Source: Paenibacillus contaminans | GTDB lineage: Bacteria > Bacillota > Bacilli > Paenibacillales > NBRC-103111 | Direction of reading: 5' to 3' | DNA: 64,000 nucleotides | Assembly (NCBI RefSeq): GCF_003285015.1 | Contig: NZ_QMFB01000017.1 | Coordinates: 148,869 to 212,868 of the forward strand | Shown here: positions 55,632 through 64,000 of the stretch, piece after piece | How positions within the stretch are numbered: the first letter of the stretch is position 1 | How the letters are laid out: each line of letters starts with the position of its first letter | The notes under the pieces: generated by a model | Databases searched by the model: none | What the model was told of the DNA's origin: nothing | Seen by the model: the letters and a program-made list of their open reading frames with translations, nothing else | Program-made: the position numbers and the translations under genes

Positions 55632-56417
55632 ATGAACGAACGCCATAAAGAGCAAAAAGCCGAAGTGCGCGCCTATTTGGAGCGCATCGGTTATGACGGT
55701 CCGTTAGATGGAAGCGCAGCGGCTCTTGCCGAGCTGCAGGAATGCCATCTTCATGCGGTGCCTTACGAAAATCTGGACATTCTGAACGGCGTCCCGCTGT
55801 CGCTTGAAATTCCGGCGCTGTACGATAAAATCGTCGTGCGCGGGCGCGGCGGCTACTGCTTCGAGCTGAACGCGCTGTTCGGCTTGCTTTTGCGCGAGCT
55901 CGGTTACCCGGTGACGGACCTGTTCGCCCGCTTCTGGCGCGACGAGCCGAACGCGCCCCCAAAGCGCCGCCATCAAGTGCTGAAGGTCGAAGCCGAAGGC
56001 GCCTCGTACTTGTGCGACGTCGGCGTCGGCGGTATCGTGCCGCGCAGGCCGCTGCAGTTGGTTGAGCTTGCCGAAAACCAGCAGGGCGACGAGTGCTATC
56101 GCCTGGAACGCGACGATTACTTCGGCTGGATGCTTTGCGAGCTGAAGCGCGGCGAGTGGAGCCGCATCTATTCGTTCACCGAAGAGCCGCAGCTGCCGAA
56201 GGATTATCTCATGGCCTCCTTCTGGTGCGAGCATGCGCCGGATTCTATTTTCAAGAAGATGAAAATGGTGGCGATCCGCACCCGCGAGGGCCGCAATACG
56301 ATCGCCGGCGAAGAGTTCCGCATCTTTACGGCTGACGGCGTGCGCGCTTTTACCCCTCAGTCGGAGGAAGAATACCTTGATGCGCTGCGCGAGCATTTTG
56401 GGATCTCGCTGAAGTAG
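55632..56417 (+). CDS. Arylamine N-acetyltransferase
   Basis: 261 aa, near the family's usual 255-285. The catalytic triad is visible: Cys76 in RGGYCFELN, His114 in RRHQVLKV and Asp129 in CDVGVGG. It moves acetyl from acetyl-CoA to aromatic amines and hydrazines in the cytoplasm. ATG 55632 has AAAGGAG seven bases upstream; the frame upstream to 55512 overlaps the preceding terminator region and has no ribosome site. Single gene. Confidence 0.92.
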   Translation: MNERHKEQKAEVRAYLERIGYDGPLDGSAAALAELQECHLHAVPYENLDILNGVPLSLEIPALYDKIVVRGRGGYCFELNALFGLLLRELGYPVTDLFARFWRDEPNAPPKRRHQVLKVEAEGASYLCDVGVGGIVPRRPLQLVELAENQQGDECYRLERDDYFGWMLCELKRGEWSRIYSFTEEPQLPKDYLMASFWCEHAPDSIFKKMKMVAIRTREGRNTIAGEEFRIFTADGVRAFTPQSEEEYLDALREHFGISLK

Positions 56418-56682
56418 AGTGTGCCGGCGCTCTTTGTTGAAGCGTTCGACAAGCTGGTGAATCATCGAATATTCGTTGGAAGGCGAAATCCAATACAAAT
56501 GAAATATAGTCGCCTTCACCTCAAGATGCCCCATATCGAGAATGACGCTGCCTTTTCCCGGAATCGCGCATACGTTGCTTTATTTTGGGAGACTCCCTGT
56601 AAATCTTTTTTTCCGTTTTCGTTTGGAGCTCAAAGGAGCGCAACTCCACTATTCAGGTCAAGCATGGACGAGTGAATGAGCA
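56418..56682. other. Gap with an unassigned minus-strand open frame
   Basis: Read on the minus strand, about 56570-56418 gives protein-like text (PGKGSVILDMGHLEVKATIF, then IHQLVERFNKERR) that is cut by a TAA upstream and runs on into the antisense of the acetyltransferase gene. No start with a ribosome site was seen. It may be the remnant of a lost gene; no family was recognised. Confidence 0.3.
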
Positions 56683-56719
56683 AAAAGAACCGCCGGAACT
56701 ATTTTCCGGCGGTTCTTTT
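56683..56719. terminator. Bidirectional terminator
   Basis: A perfect 16-pair stem (AAAAGAACCGCCGGAA with its complement) with a CTATT loop gives a T-tract on both strands. Confidence 0.9.
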
Positions 56720-56756
56720 CATGGAAGGACTAGCGAGCGGAAAGAAAGGCTTTATA

Positions 56757-56990
56757 CTCGAACCGTGCGATTAGTAGGGAAAACCTTATTGTTTATGAGG
56801 CTGCCCTCACTATTCCAACGTAAAATGCTCGTTCTCGCCCGCTAGTGAGGCAAACACCACTATCAATTTCGTTTGCCTTACTAATAGTTGCGTTTGCCTC
56901 ATTATCTCGCCAGAACATGGATTTTCGGTTAGAAATAACGAGGTTTGACTCACTAATAATAACCTTTGCCTCATTGCGCCTCCAGAATGA
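56757..56990. repeat. Composite intergenic repeat, copy 3 (module F only)
   Basis: Same orientation as copy 2: AACCGTGCGATTAGTAGGGA, GAGGCTGCCCTCACTATTCC, then GTGAGGCAAAC units in both directions. The palindrome and modules C and E are absent. It lies in the convergent gap before the minus-strand PhoX gene; the remainder to 57240 holds one CCCCC-ACT-GGGGG-TTTT hairpin (minus strand, about 57069-57085) that may terminate phoX. Confidence 0.8.
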
Positions 56991-57240
56991 AATGCTGCTT
57001 TCCTACGGGCGCCTTGCTGCTGCAAATAATAGCTTGCCAAGATGCTCGGTAGGCTTAGCTGAATATACGAAAACCCCCAGTGGGGGGAGGGAAGAACGTA
57101 AGAAATATCTCCTTCGAACTAGAGGTTAAGAACAGGGCAGGTTTGCCAGGCCGCTTCCATTGATCGAAGGAGGGATATGGGACAGACAATAGTCGTATTA
57201 GACACGAAAACGGGACTGAAAAGGTAAACAGAGAACTAGT

Positions 57241-58884
57241 TTATAGGGTCCCAGTAATAGCTACAACTGCGGAACGAGGCTGCATTTCCCCTTGCCGGCG
57301 CTGCCATTTGCTTGTCGGCTTGTCGGTTCCGGCGCCTGAAGCTCCGGGATGGTTAACGGCCATAAAAACGGTATCCTGATTGCCGGAGAAGGCAAGTCCG
57401 CCAATAGCGGCTTCTGCCGGTGCGGAGGCATATTGCTTCGTTCTCCGGGCCTCTCCCGAAGGATGGACCAAATACATGCCGTTGTTTTTAAACTCCGCCC
57501 AGGCTCCGCTGTTCAGCTTATCGGCCGGGATATCGGAGCCTACCCAAAGATTGCCGTTCTTGTCGAAGGCCAAGCTGCCCGGAGAACTGAAGCCGCTCTG
57601 CCGTCCGCCGGCAAGGAACGTTTCGAACTCGAAGGAGGAGCCGCTGCCCTCCTTCAGCCGCAGGATATGGCCGTGAAGATTACCTCGTTTATCGTTCCGG
57701 GTGCAGGCAATAAATAAGGCCTTATTCGACGGATGGATCGTAAGCTCGACAGGCCGGTCGCAAGGGGTCGCTCCGACGATAAGGGCCGCTTCGTTTGCAA
57801 ACGCAAGGACGTCGCTCTGGGACTGAAACTGCTCGAGCAGCTGCTCCCTGGATTTATACAGCGCTTCAGGCACTTGATAGGTAAGCCGGTTCAGCTGATT
57901 GCGCACGTTTTCGACGGAAAGCTCGATCCAGCTGCCTTGGGTCAAGTCGGCGGCGTACAAGGAGCCGTCTGCCAGAATCTGCGCGTTTACGTCCCCTGCA
58001 GCCCATTTTCCTGAGCTTATGTATTTATAGATAAACCCGTCCGGTGAATCTTCGCCCATATATACAACGACCTGATTGTCCGCGTTTAAGCTCATCGCTG
58101 CGCTGCCATGATGGAACCGCCCCAAAGCGGTGTGCTTGACCGGCTTTTTCGACGCATCGAAGGGATCGATTTCGATGACCCAACCGTAATGGGAAAGCGG
58201 CAACCCCGTATCGCGGCATGTCGATTCGAAACGGTTTTCGCAGGTGAGCTGGGTGTTCCATAACGTTTGCGCACCGCCCCGGTTCGCGAAAGTGCCTTGG
58301 ATGAGCGTAGCGCCGTTAACGGCCTTCGTTCCTCTGACCGGACCTGTCAGCTCGATCGGCGTTAAACCGGTAATACGGAGGGCAAGCGCAGAATCCGGGA
58401 CAAGCTTCCAAGAGCCGAGTGCGTCTTTTCTCAAATGAAGGAAGGAACCGCCTTGCTCGTAAAGCATTTGTTTTTGCAGTTCCCAAACGATCGGCTGCGA
58501 GCGGTCCGACATCCAAGAATACTGCACCGATTCGTGATTGACCCACAGCAGCGCTTCCGAGCCGGAGCCCGGCAGTGGAAAGAAGGACGTATAACTGCTG
58601 TTAAAACCGAACGTATCGCCGGATTTGTTGATCGTGTCGCCGTATGCAGCCAGGACGTGATAAGAAAAGCCTCCGGCGAGCAGCAGCTCGTCCGCATCGG
58701 CTGCCGTATGCAGGGTGGGATTAAACGTTTCCGGCAGCTGCTCGTAGGCGTTTACGTTTTGCGGGGAAGCGTCGGCTTTGCGGCTAAAAGCAGTCAACCC
58801 CGTATATGCGGCTGCCAAAGAAGCGGCCCCGGCCCCCAAATATTTTAAAAAATGGCGACGCGATATCGTTCTTTTCGATTCCAT
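57241..58884 (-). CDS. PhoX-family calcium-dependent alkaline phosphatase, Tat-exported
   Basis: 547 aa. The twin-arginine signal SRRHFLKYLG with a following hydrophobic stretch directs export of the folded protein. The mature part shows PhoX/DUF839 features: WVNHESVQYSW, CRDTGLPLSHYGWVIEIDPF, HTALGRFHHGSAAM and GEDSPDGFIYKY, which line the calcium/iron active site of a six-bladed beta-propeller. PhoX releases phosphate from a wide range of esters outside the membrane. Located near the glycerol-phosphate operon, it may supply the same pathway. Start behind GGAGGAAA on the minus strand. No clear Pho-box repeats were found upstream. Confidence 0.88.
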   Translation of the reverse strand: MESKRTISRRHFLKYLGAGAASLAAAYTGLTAFSRKADASPQNVNAYEQLPETFNPTLHTAADADELLLAGGFSYHVLAAYGDTINKSGDTFGFNSSYTSFFPLPGSGSEALLWVNHESVQYSWMSDRSQPIVWELQKQMLYEQGGSFLHLRKDALGSWKLVPDSALALRITGLTPIELTGPVRGTKAVNGATLIQGTFANRGGAQTLWNTQLTCENRFESTCRDTGLPLSHYGWVIEIDPFDASKKPVKHTALGRFHHGSAAMSLNADNQVVVYMGEDSPDGFIYKYISSGKWAAGDVNAQILADGSLYAADLTQGSWIELSVENVRNQLNRLTYQVPEALYKSREQLLEQFQSQSDVLAFANEAALIVGATPCDRPVELTIHPSNKALFIACTRNDKRGNLHGHILRLKEGSGSSFEFETFLAGGRQSGFSSPGSLAFDKNGNLWVGSDIPADKLNSGAWAEFKNNGMYLVHPSGEARRTKQYASAPAEAAIGGLAFSGNQDTVFMAVNHPGASGAGTDKPTSKWQRRQGEMQPRSAVVAITGTL

Positions 58885-58959
58885 CCCGATTTCCTCCGAA
58901 CGTGTAAGTATCAGTTAAAATAAAGATACCATAAATTCAGAATCTATGAATGATTTTTA

Positions 58960-58975
58960 CTAGCATATTTGCTAG
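58960..58975. promoter_or_regulatory. Small palindrome in the PhoX/tail-collar divergent gap
   Basis: CTAGCA-TATT-TGCTAG, perfect six-base arms, in the AT-rich region between two divergent genes. A dimeric regulator could bind here; no known site was matched. Confidence 0.35.
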
Positions 58976-59063
58976 AATTAATACTATAAGCACTTAGAAG
59001 AGCGTATCAGAAAGACTACTATAGATAATAGGAAACGTTATGGAAAAGGGAGGTAAATGACAG

Positions 59064-60068
59064 ATGCCGTTTATTGGCGAGATCCGTATGTTTGCCGGCA
59101 ATTTTGCTCCGGCGGGTTGGGCGTTTTGCGACGGGCAGCTGCTCCCGATCAGTGAGAACGATACGTTGTTTAATTTGATCGGCACCACTTACGGAGGGGA
59201 CGGGCAAGAAACGTTCGCTTTGCCGAATTTGCAGAGCAGAATTCCGCTTCATACGGGCAACGGTTTTAATTTGGCGGAGACCGGCGGGGCGGAAGAAATT
59301 ACGCTTACAGTTAATCAAATACCGAACCATGCGCACGCAGTGAGCGTGTCGTCCAAATTCGGCAGCACGAACAGTCCGGAGGGTACCGTACCGGCAAGAT
59401 CGACTCTGAATCAATTTACGGACGATTCGGTATCGAAAGCAAATCCGATGGGGAATGCGGCTACGATAAATCCGACGGGAGGAAGCCAGCCGCACACTAA
59501 CCTGCAGCCTTATTTGGCGATACATTTCATTATTAGTTTGTACGGGGTTTTTCCTTCTCAAGGCAGTGGAGGCGGACAGGAACCTTATATGGGGGAAATG
59601 CGCTGGGTGGCGTTCAACTTTGCTCCGGGAGGATGGGCATTGTGCAACGGTCAGCTCCTGCCGATCAACGTAAACCAAGGATTATTCTCTATCCTGGGGA
59701 CGACTTACGGCGGAGACGGGCGCGTAAATTTCGCTTTGCCGGATTTGCGTGGGAGAGCGCCCATTCATGTAGGAAGCGGACATACGCTTGGAGAGCGAGG
59801 CGGGGAACAGGCGCACACGTTATCGATTGCCGAAATGCCGCAGCACTCCCACGCTCTTTCAGCCAGCAGAAACCCCGCCGATCTCAAAGTGGCGAAAAAT
59901 AATATTTTTGGCGTTACCTCAACGAGCTCTTACGCTTATGTGCCTGACAATGCGACTTTGCCGGCCATGACAAGCGTAGGCGGAAGCCAAGCCCATCTCA
60001 ATATGCAGCCTTTTTTATGCTTGAATGCCATTATCGCAACGGTCGGCATTTTTCCTAGTCAAAATTAA
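59064..60068 (+). CDS. Double tail-collar (microcystin-dependent-protein-like) domain protein
   Basis: 334 aa made of two homologous phage tail-collar domains (about residues 1-170 and 178-334). Each begins with E-x-R-x-x-x-x-NFAPxGWAxCxGQLLPI and contains TTYGGDG, FALP-x-L, a GG-x-E region and NMQP or NLQP before the last strand. The collar fold forms trimers in phage tail fibres and also occurs in free-standing bacterial proteins, annotated microcystin-dependent protein, of unknown function. No signal peptide was seen. A single-domain relative follows 12 bases after its stop. No other phage genes are present, so this is not a prophage fragment. Confidence 0.85.
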   Translation: MPFIGEIRMFAGNFAPAGWAFCDGQLLPISENDTLFNLIGTTYGGDGQETFALPNLQSRIPLHTGNGFNLAETGGAEEITLTVNQIPNHAHAVSVSSKFGSTNSPEGTVPARSTLNQFTDDSVSKANPMGNAATINPTGGSQPHTNLQPYLAIHFIISLYGVFPSQGSGGGQEPYMGEMRWVAFNFAPGGWALCNGQLLPINVNQGLFSILGTTYGGDGRVNFALPDLRGRAPIHVGSGHTLGERGGEQAHTLSIAEMPQHSHALSASRNPADLKVAKNNIFGVTSTSSYAYVPDNATLPAMTSVGGSQAHLNMQPFLCLNAIIATVGIFPSQN

Positions 60069-60080
60069 AGGAGATTCATT

Positions 60081-60608
60081 ATGGACGCATTTGTCGGGGA
60101 AATCCGCATGTTTACGGGAAACTTCGCTCCAAAGGGTTGGGCGTTTTGTGACGGGCAATTGCTGCCTATTTCGCAAAACACGGCTTTGTTTTCCCTTCTG
60201 GGGACGTATTACGGAGGGGACGGGAAAAGCACCTTCGCGCTGCCGGATCTGGAAGGGCGCGTACCGCTTCATGCCGGGCAGGGTCAGGGGTTATCGCTTT
60301 ATGACATTGGCCAGAACGGAGGCTCGGAGACGGTTACGCTGCTGATGTCAGAGATGCCTTCGCATTCTCATACGCTGGAATATGGAATTTCCCCCGGAGC
60401 GCAAGAGAATCCCGCGGGCCAAATTTGGAAAGATGCTACGGCAGGCAGGCGCAGCCCGTCCGCCTATACGAGTCCTGCAAACTTGACGGCCATGGGAGCG
60501 CAAGCGGTTGCCGAAGTCGGCGGAAGTGTCCCTCATAATAATATGCAGCCGTATTTGACGGTTAATTTTATTATCGCTTTGCAAGGTATATTTCCGCCGC
60601 GTGGATAA
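60081..60608 (+). CDS. Single tail-collar domain protein
   Basis: 175 aa, one collar domain with GEIRMFTGNFAPKGWAFCDG, TYYGGDGKSTFALPDL and NNMQPYLTVNFII. It is closest to the first half of the preceding protein, so the three domains arose by successive duplication. ATG after AAAGGAG. Probably translated from the same mRNA as the double-domain gene; mixed trimers are possible. Confidence 0.85.
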   Translation: MDAFVGEIRMFTGNFAPKGWAFCDGQLLPISQNTALFSLLGTYYGGDGKSTFALPDLEGRVPLHAGQGQGLSLYDIGQNGGSETVTLLMSEMPSHSHTLEYGISPGAQENPAGQIWKDATAGRRSPSAYTSPANLTAMGAQAVAEVGGSVPHNNMQPYLTVNFIIALQGIFPPRG

Positions 60609-60691
60609 TGTCCAGCGCAGTTAGCGGTTTTTTTTGAATTTATCGGCAAAAGATTTGGCGGAAGCAAGGGATTCGGAGAGGAGTTTGGGAA

Positions 60692-63600
60692 GTGGAAGAT
60701 CGGCATGCTGGACCCAAACAGATTTTGGTAGGCAGGAAATTATTATTTACTTTGTTGTGGCTGTTTTTTGCCATTGCGGTTTGGTTTGGCTTCGCTGGGG
60801 CGGCTCACGCGGCATCGTTCACGGTAACGACGTATTCGGATACGACCGATATTGCCCCCGGCAATGGCGAGTGCCGCGACATCTCAGGGCAATGCTCGCT
60901 TCGGGCGGCTTTAATGGAGACGAATATACTTGCGGGGGAGGACGAGATTGTCATTCCGGCGGGAACGTATACGTTAACGACGGGTCAGCAATTGGAAATT
61001 CGCGATCACGTCAAGCTGACGGGTAATTCGAGCAATCCCGGGAGCACGATTATTCAGGCGTCGACAAACGCCGTTTCGGCCACTCACCGGGTACTGGAAA
61101 TAAATCCGGATTTGAATGCTGCCGGATATAACGTCACGATTGAAGGACTGACAATCCGGAACGGCAAAGCGCCCGCTGTTAGCGGCTACGGTGGCGGCGG
61201 GATCGGCGGAGACGTCGGCGTAAGCACGACAACGATCAGTCATTCCGTTATTTCCGGCAACTTGGCTTCCGGCAACGGTTATGGGGGCGGCATCTATCTA
61301 TCCGGAGCCGCAGCCGGCAAGGTTCGGATGACGGATGTAACCGTAAGCGGCAATAAAGCGGGAGAAGCAAGCTTAACCGGCTACAGGTCGAGGGGCGGCG
61401 GCGTTTATTTTGAAGGCGATATGGGTTTGGAGCTAACGGACGTCGCTGTGCAAAGCAACACCTCCTATGGGCTTGGAGGAGGAATGGCGATCGTATCGGA
61501 GACGGCATCTTTAAGAAATGTTTCGATTACGGATAGCTCGTTTACAGGCAACACCGCAATCAGTAAAACGGCCGGACCCGATACGGAAGGGCGCGCCGGA
61601 GGATTGTATCTGGGGTCTCCTGCGGTTATAACGGGCACGCAGTTTGCGAACAATACTGCCGGCGGGGACGGCGGCGGCCTGGTGCTTGATTTTTTTACCG
61701 GCTCGGTCGGGCTGAATAACGTAACGATCAATGCCAACACCGCACAGCGAGGCGGCGGAATGTACATCAATGCTTATAAGGCGCCCGATATGACGAGCTC
61801 TTCCATTTACGGAAATACTCCGAATGACGTGGACGTCAATCCGGAAGGAACGGACATGGAAGTAACGATCGCTCCGGCAGCCGCGCCGGGCGGCATTTTT
61901 TCACAAGGCAAAACGGGCGCTCACTATTTGGTTACGGTGAAGAATACCGGCAAAGTCAAATCCGGCGGAAATGTCAGCGTTACGGTTACGCTGCCGACGG
62001 GGCTTACGGCTACAAGCATGGCCGGGAACGGATGGACATGCTCGACCGGGACATTGACCTGTACGCGTTCGGATGCGCTGACCGGCGAGAGCGGCTATCC
62101 GGTTATCGACTTAACGGTGAATGTGGCGCAAGATGCGCCGCGCACGGTGACAAGTTCGGCGAAGGTTTCCGGAGGCAATGAACTCGACATAGACAATGAT
62201 ACGGGTATTCATGAGACTACAATTCTGAGCCGCGATTCGAGCTTAAGCAATCTTTTGACTTCAAAAGGTACTTTGGAGCCTCTCTTCGCGTCAGGTACGC
62301 TTGCCTATACGGTGAATGTCGGCTATGTCGTGGATAAACTGGCGATTACGCCTGCCGTTCATGAGTCGCATGCTACGGTGAAAGTGAAGGGCGCTGCGGT
62401 AACGAGCGGCCAACCAAGCGGTTTGATAGATCTTACGGTTGGCGATAATGCTATTCCGGTTTTGGTTACAGCCGAGGACGGCATAACGACTACGACGTAT
62501 ACGATAACGGTAAACCGTGCGCCTAAGTCTACGAATGCGAATTTGAGCGATTTGACGGTAAGCGGCGGCGTAACGTTGAATGAAGCATTTTCGGCGAATA
62601 CGTTAAGTTATACGGCAAACGTGGATCATGAAATCGATTCGCTTACGGTTACGCCTACGGTGGAATATCCGCAGGCAACGGTTACGGTAAACGGAAATCC
62701 AGCAAGTGATCCGGTTAACTTGAATGTGGGGGACAATGCAATCTCCGTTGTTGTAACGGCGGAAGATGGTACGACGAAGAAGACGTACACGATCACGGTG
62801 ACGCGGGCGAAGTCGAGCAATGCGGACTTGGGCGCGCTGGCGCTAAGCGCGGGAACGCTGGATCCGGTCTTCGCAGCCGGAACGGAAAGCTACACGGCAA
62901 GCGTCGGCAATGCGGTTACGAGCATCGACGTGACGCCGACCGTGGCGGACTCGACGGCTACAGTGACGGTGAACAATGACACTATCAATTCGGGCAGTCC
63001 GAAGAATGTAACGTTGAATGTGGGTACGAATACCATCACGGTTGTTGTGACGGCGCAGGACGGCACTACAACGAAGACGTACACGATCACGGTGACGCGA
63101 GCGAAGTCGAGCAATGCGGATCTTAGTGCGCTGACACTCAGCGCGGGAACGTTAGATCCGGTCTTCGCATCCGGAACGGAAAGCTACACGGCGAGCGTCG
63201 GGAACGCGGTTACGAGCATCGACGTGACGCCAACCGTGGCGGACTCGACGGCTACAGTGAAAGTGAACAATGACACCATCAATTCGGGCAGCGCGAAGAA
63301 CGTAACGCTGGGCGTGGGTACGAACACCGTCACGGTTATTGTGACAGCGCAGGACGGCACGACAACGAAGACGTACACGATCACGGTGACGCGAGCGAAG
63401 TCGAGCAATGCGGATCTGAACGCACTGACGCTAAGTGCAGGAACGCTGGATCCGGTCTTCGCATCCGGAACGGAAAGCTACACGGCGAGCGTCGGCAACG
63501 CAGTTACGAGCATCGACGTGACGCCGACGGTTGCGGACTCGACGGCTACAGTGACAGTGAACAATGACACTATCAATTCAGGCAGTCCGAAGAATGTAAC

Positions 63601-64000
63601 GCTGAACGCGGGTACGAACACCGTCACGGTTGTTGTAACAGCGCAGGACGGCACGACGAAAACGTACACGATTACGGTGACGCGAGCGAAGTCGAGCAAT
63701 GCGGATTTGAGCGCGCTGACGTTAAGCGATGGAACGCTGGATCCGGTCTTCGCAGCCGGAACGGAAAGCTACACGGCGAGCGTCGGCAACGCGATTACAA
63801 GCATCGATGTAACGCCGACGGTAGCGGATTCGACGGCTACAGTGAAAGTGAACAATGACACCATCACTTCAGGCAATGCAAAGAACGTAACGCTGAACGT
63901 GGGTGCGAATACCATCACGGTTGTAGTAACGGCGCAAGACGGCACCACGACTAAGACGTACACGATCACAGTGACGAGAGCGAAGTCGAGCAATGCGGAC
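60692..64000 (+). CDS. Giant secreted surface protein: beta-helix, DUF11-like domain and cadherin-like repeats (3' end outside window)
   Basis: 1103 codons are visible, still open at the window end. GTG start eight bases after GGAGAGGAG. The signal region is LLFTLLWLFFAIAVWFGFAG then AHA. Next a CSLRAALMETN motif and a right-handed beta-helix (about residues 35-385), as in CSLREA-type adhesins; a DUF11-like domain (about 388-510, TVKNTGKVKSGGNVSVTV); then at least seven cadherin-like beta-sandwich repeats (PF12733 type) from about residue 515. Likely a wall-associated adhesin or filament; the anchor would be beyond the window. It follows the tail-collar genes closely and may form a surface structure with them, which is inference. 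Confidence 0.85.
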   Translation, partial: MEDRHAGPKQILVGRKLLFTLLWLFFAIAVWFGFAGAAHAASFTVTTYSDTTDIAPGNGECRDISGQCSLRAALMETNILAGEDEIVIPAGTYTLTTGQQLEIRDHVKLTGNSSNPGSTIIQASTNAVSATHRVLEINPDLNAAGYNVTIEGLTIRNGKAPAVSGYGGGGIGGDVGVSTTTISHSVISGNLASGNGYGGGIYLSGAAAGKVRMTDVTVSGNKAGEASLTGYRSRGGGVYFEGDMGLELTDVAVQSNTSYGLGGGMAIVSETASLRNVSITDSSFTGNTAISKTAGPDTEGRAGGLYLGSPAVITGTQFANNTAGGDGGGLVLDFFTGSVGLNNVTINANTAQRGGGMYINAYKAPDMTSSSIYGNTPNDVDVNPEGTDMEVTIAPAAAPGGIFSQGKTGAHYLVTVKNTGKVKSGGNVSVTVTLPTGLTATSMAGNGWTCSTGTLTCTRSDALTGESGYPVIDLTVNVAQDAPRTVTSSAKVSGGNELDIDNDTGIHETTILSRDSSLSNLLTSKGTLEPLFASGTLAYTVNVGYVVDKLAITPAVHESHATVKVKGAAVTSGQPSGLIDLTVGDNAIPVLVTAEDGITTTTYTITVNRAPKSTNANLSDLTVSGGVTLNEAFSANTLSYTANVDHEIDSLTVTPTVEYPQATVTVNGNPASDPVNLNVGDNAISVVVTAEDGTTKKTYTITVTRAKSSNADLGALALSAGTLDPVFAAGTESYTASVGNAVTSIDVTPTVADSTATVTVNNDTINSGSPKNVTLNVGTNTITVVVTAQDGTTTKTYTITVTRAKSSNADLSALTLSAGTLDPVFASGTESYTASVGNAVTSIDVTPTVADSTATVKVNNDTINSGSAKNVTLGVGTNTVTVIVTAQDGTTTKTYTITVTRAKSSNADLNALTLSAGTLDPVFASGTESYTASVGNAVTSIDVTPTVADSTATVTVNNDTINSGSPKNVTLNAGTNTVTVVVTAQDGTTKTYTITVTRAKSSNADLSALTLSDGTLDPVFAAGTESYTASVGNAITSIDVTPTVADSTATVKVNNDTITSGNAKNVTLNVGANTITVVVTAQDGTTTKTYTITVTRAKSSNAD
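62812..64000 (+). repeat. Near-identical 294-bp coding tandem repeats
   Basis: Units start at about 62812, 63106, 63400, 63691 and 63985 (one unit is 291 bases). Each encodes KSSNADL, SAGTLDPVFA, TVADSTATV and TKTYTITVTRA. The two earlier units in the gene are much more diverged, so the later ones are recent copies. Confidence 0.95.

Noticed and set aside
55704..56534. 276-aa minus-strand frame over the acetyltransferase gene
   Set aside because: Most of it is antisense to a gene with an intact catalytic triad. Only the short part beyond 56417 was kept as a possible remnant.
58885..59063. Pho box upstream of phoX
   Set aside because: Only one TTCATA-like hexamer was found; the 11-base periodic repeats needed for PhoP binding are not evident.
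59064..60608. Prophage tail region
   Set aside because: Only collar-domain genes are present; no capsid, terminase, portal, tape-measure or lysis genes surround them.
60634..61026. 130-aa frame beginning before the giant surface protein
   Set aside because: Another frame (GTG 60692) has the signal peptide, the CSLRAALMETN motif and the cadherin-like repeats; this one is an out-of-frame overlap.
62626..63993. Repeated minus-strand 64-74-aa frames starting MLDFARVTV
   Set aside because: They are antisense shadows of the cadherin-like repeats, recurring at the repeat period.

Overview
The window reads as the chromosome of a spore-forming, Gram-positive soil bacterium of the Paenibacillus/Cohnella type. 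The evidence is the set of S-layer-homology (SLH) proteins, a Cse60-like sporulation protein, the Bacillota-type antiterminator GlpP, YesN-like membrane AraC sensors, LplB/YtcP-type sugar permeases, strong AGGAGG ribosome binding sites and frequent TTG/GTG starts. Almost every gene lies on the + strand. The two clear exceptions (25.8-27.8 kb and 57.2-58.9 kb) are both Tat-exported proteins. No tRNA, rRNA, CRISPR array, insertion sequence or prophage was seen.

Layout. 0-3.7 kb: a dockerin/cohesin beta-helix protein (cut at its 5' end) followed by a cohesin-SLH anchor. 3.7-5.5 kb: a formate/nitrite-family channel and L-lactate dehydrogenase behind an Fnr-like site. 5.7-6.7 kb: the YhaM exonuclease. 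6.75-7.9 kb: a decayed Rpn-type nuclease among short hairpin repeats. 8.2-25 kb: a glycan-use locus with a membrane AraC sensor, a lipoprotein sugar binder, two permeases, two giant secreted DUF4838-like proteins on either side of a Gfo/Idh/MocA dehydrogenase, and a GH78-type rhamnosidase. 25.8-36.2 kb: a Tat-exported pectate-lyase-like beta-helix protein, small sporulation-type genes, an unusual SRAP protein, an AraC regulator and a third, SLH-anchored DUF4838 paralogue. 36.6-48.4 kb: a second sugar locus with a GntR regulator, a GH20/GH67-like hydrolase, an LplA/LplB/YtcP-like importer, a class V PLP enzyme and a GHL6-like hydrolase. 48.7-55.5 kb: a glycerol-phosphate operon (GlpP, HAD phosphatase, metallophosphoesterase, UgpC/A/E/B-like importer). 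55.6-64 kb: arylamine N-acetyltransferase, PhoX, three tail-collar domains in two genes, and a very large repetitive surface protein that runs off the end.

How it fits together. The 8-36 kb genes suggest stepwise use of a complex, probably rhamnose-containing plant or bacterial glycan: surface and secreted DUF4838 and beta-helix proteins attack the polymer, the ABC importer takes up oligomers, and cytoplasmic GH78 and oxidoreductase enzymes process them. A motif of fixed spacing (AATTG-N11-ATAAAATCG) lies upstream of the sensor gene, the binding-protein gene and, in reverse, the Tat-exported beta-helix gene, so these may share a regulator. The substrate is inference.

Most notable unexplained signals: a composite intergenic repeat family at 25.1-25.7, 45.3-46.0 and 56.8-57.0 kb whose modules are inverted relative to each other and which carries a perfect 28-bp-arm palindrome; a hairpin repeat at 6.8, 7.6 and 37.5 kb with a compensatory base change; an SRAP protein that keeps Cys2 but has lost the other known active-site residues; and the three-paralogue DUF4838 set with a shuffled Ig-like domain. 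Start coordinates were chosen from ribosome binding sites, so several are shorter than the longest open frame.
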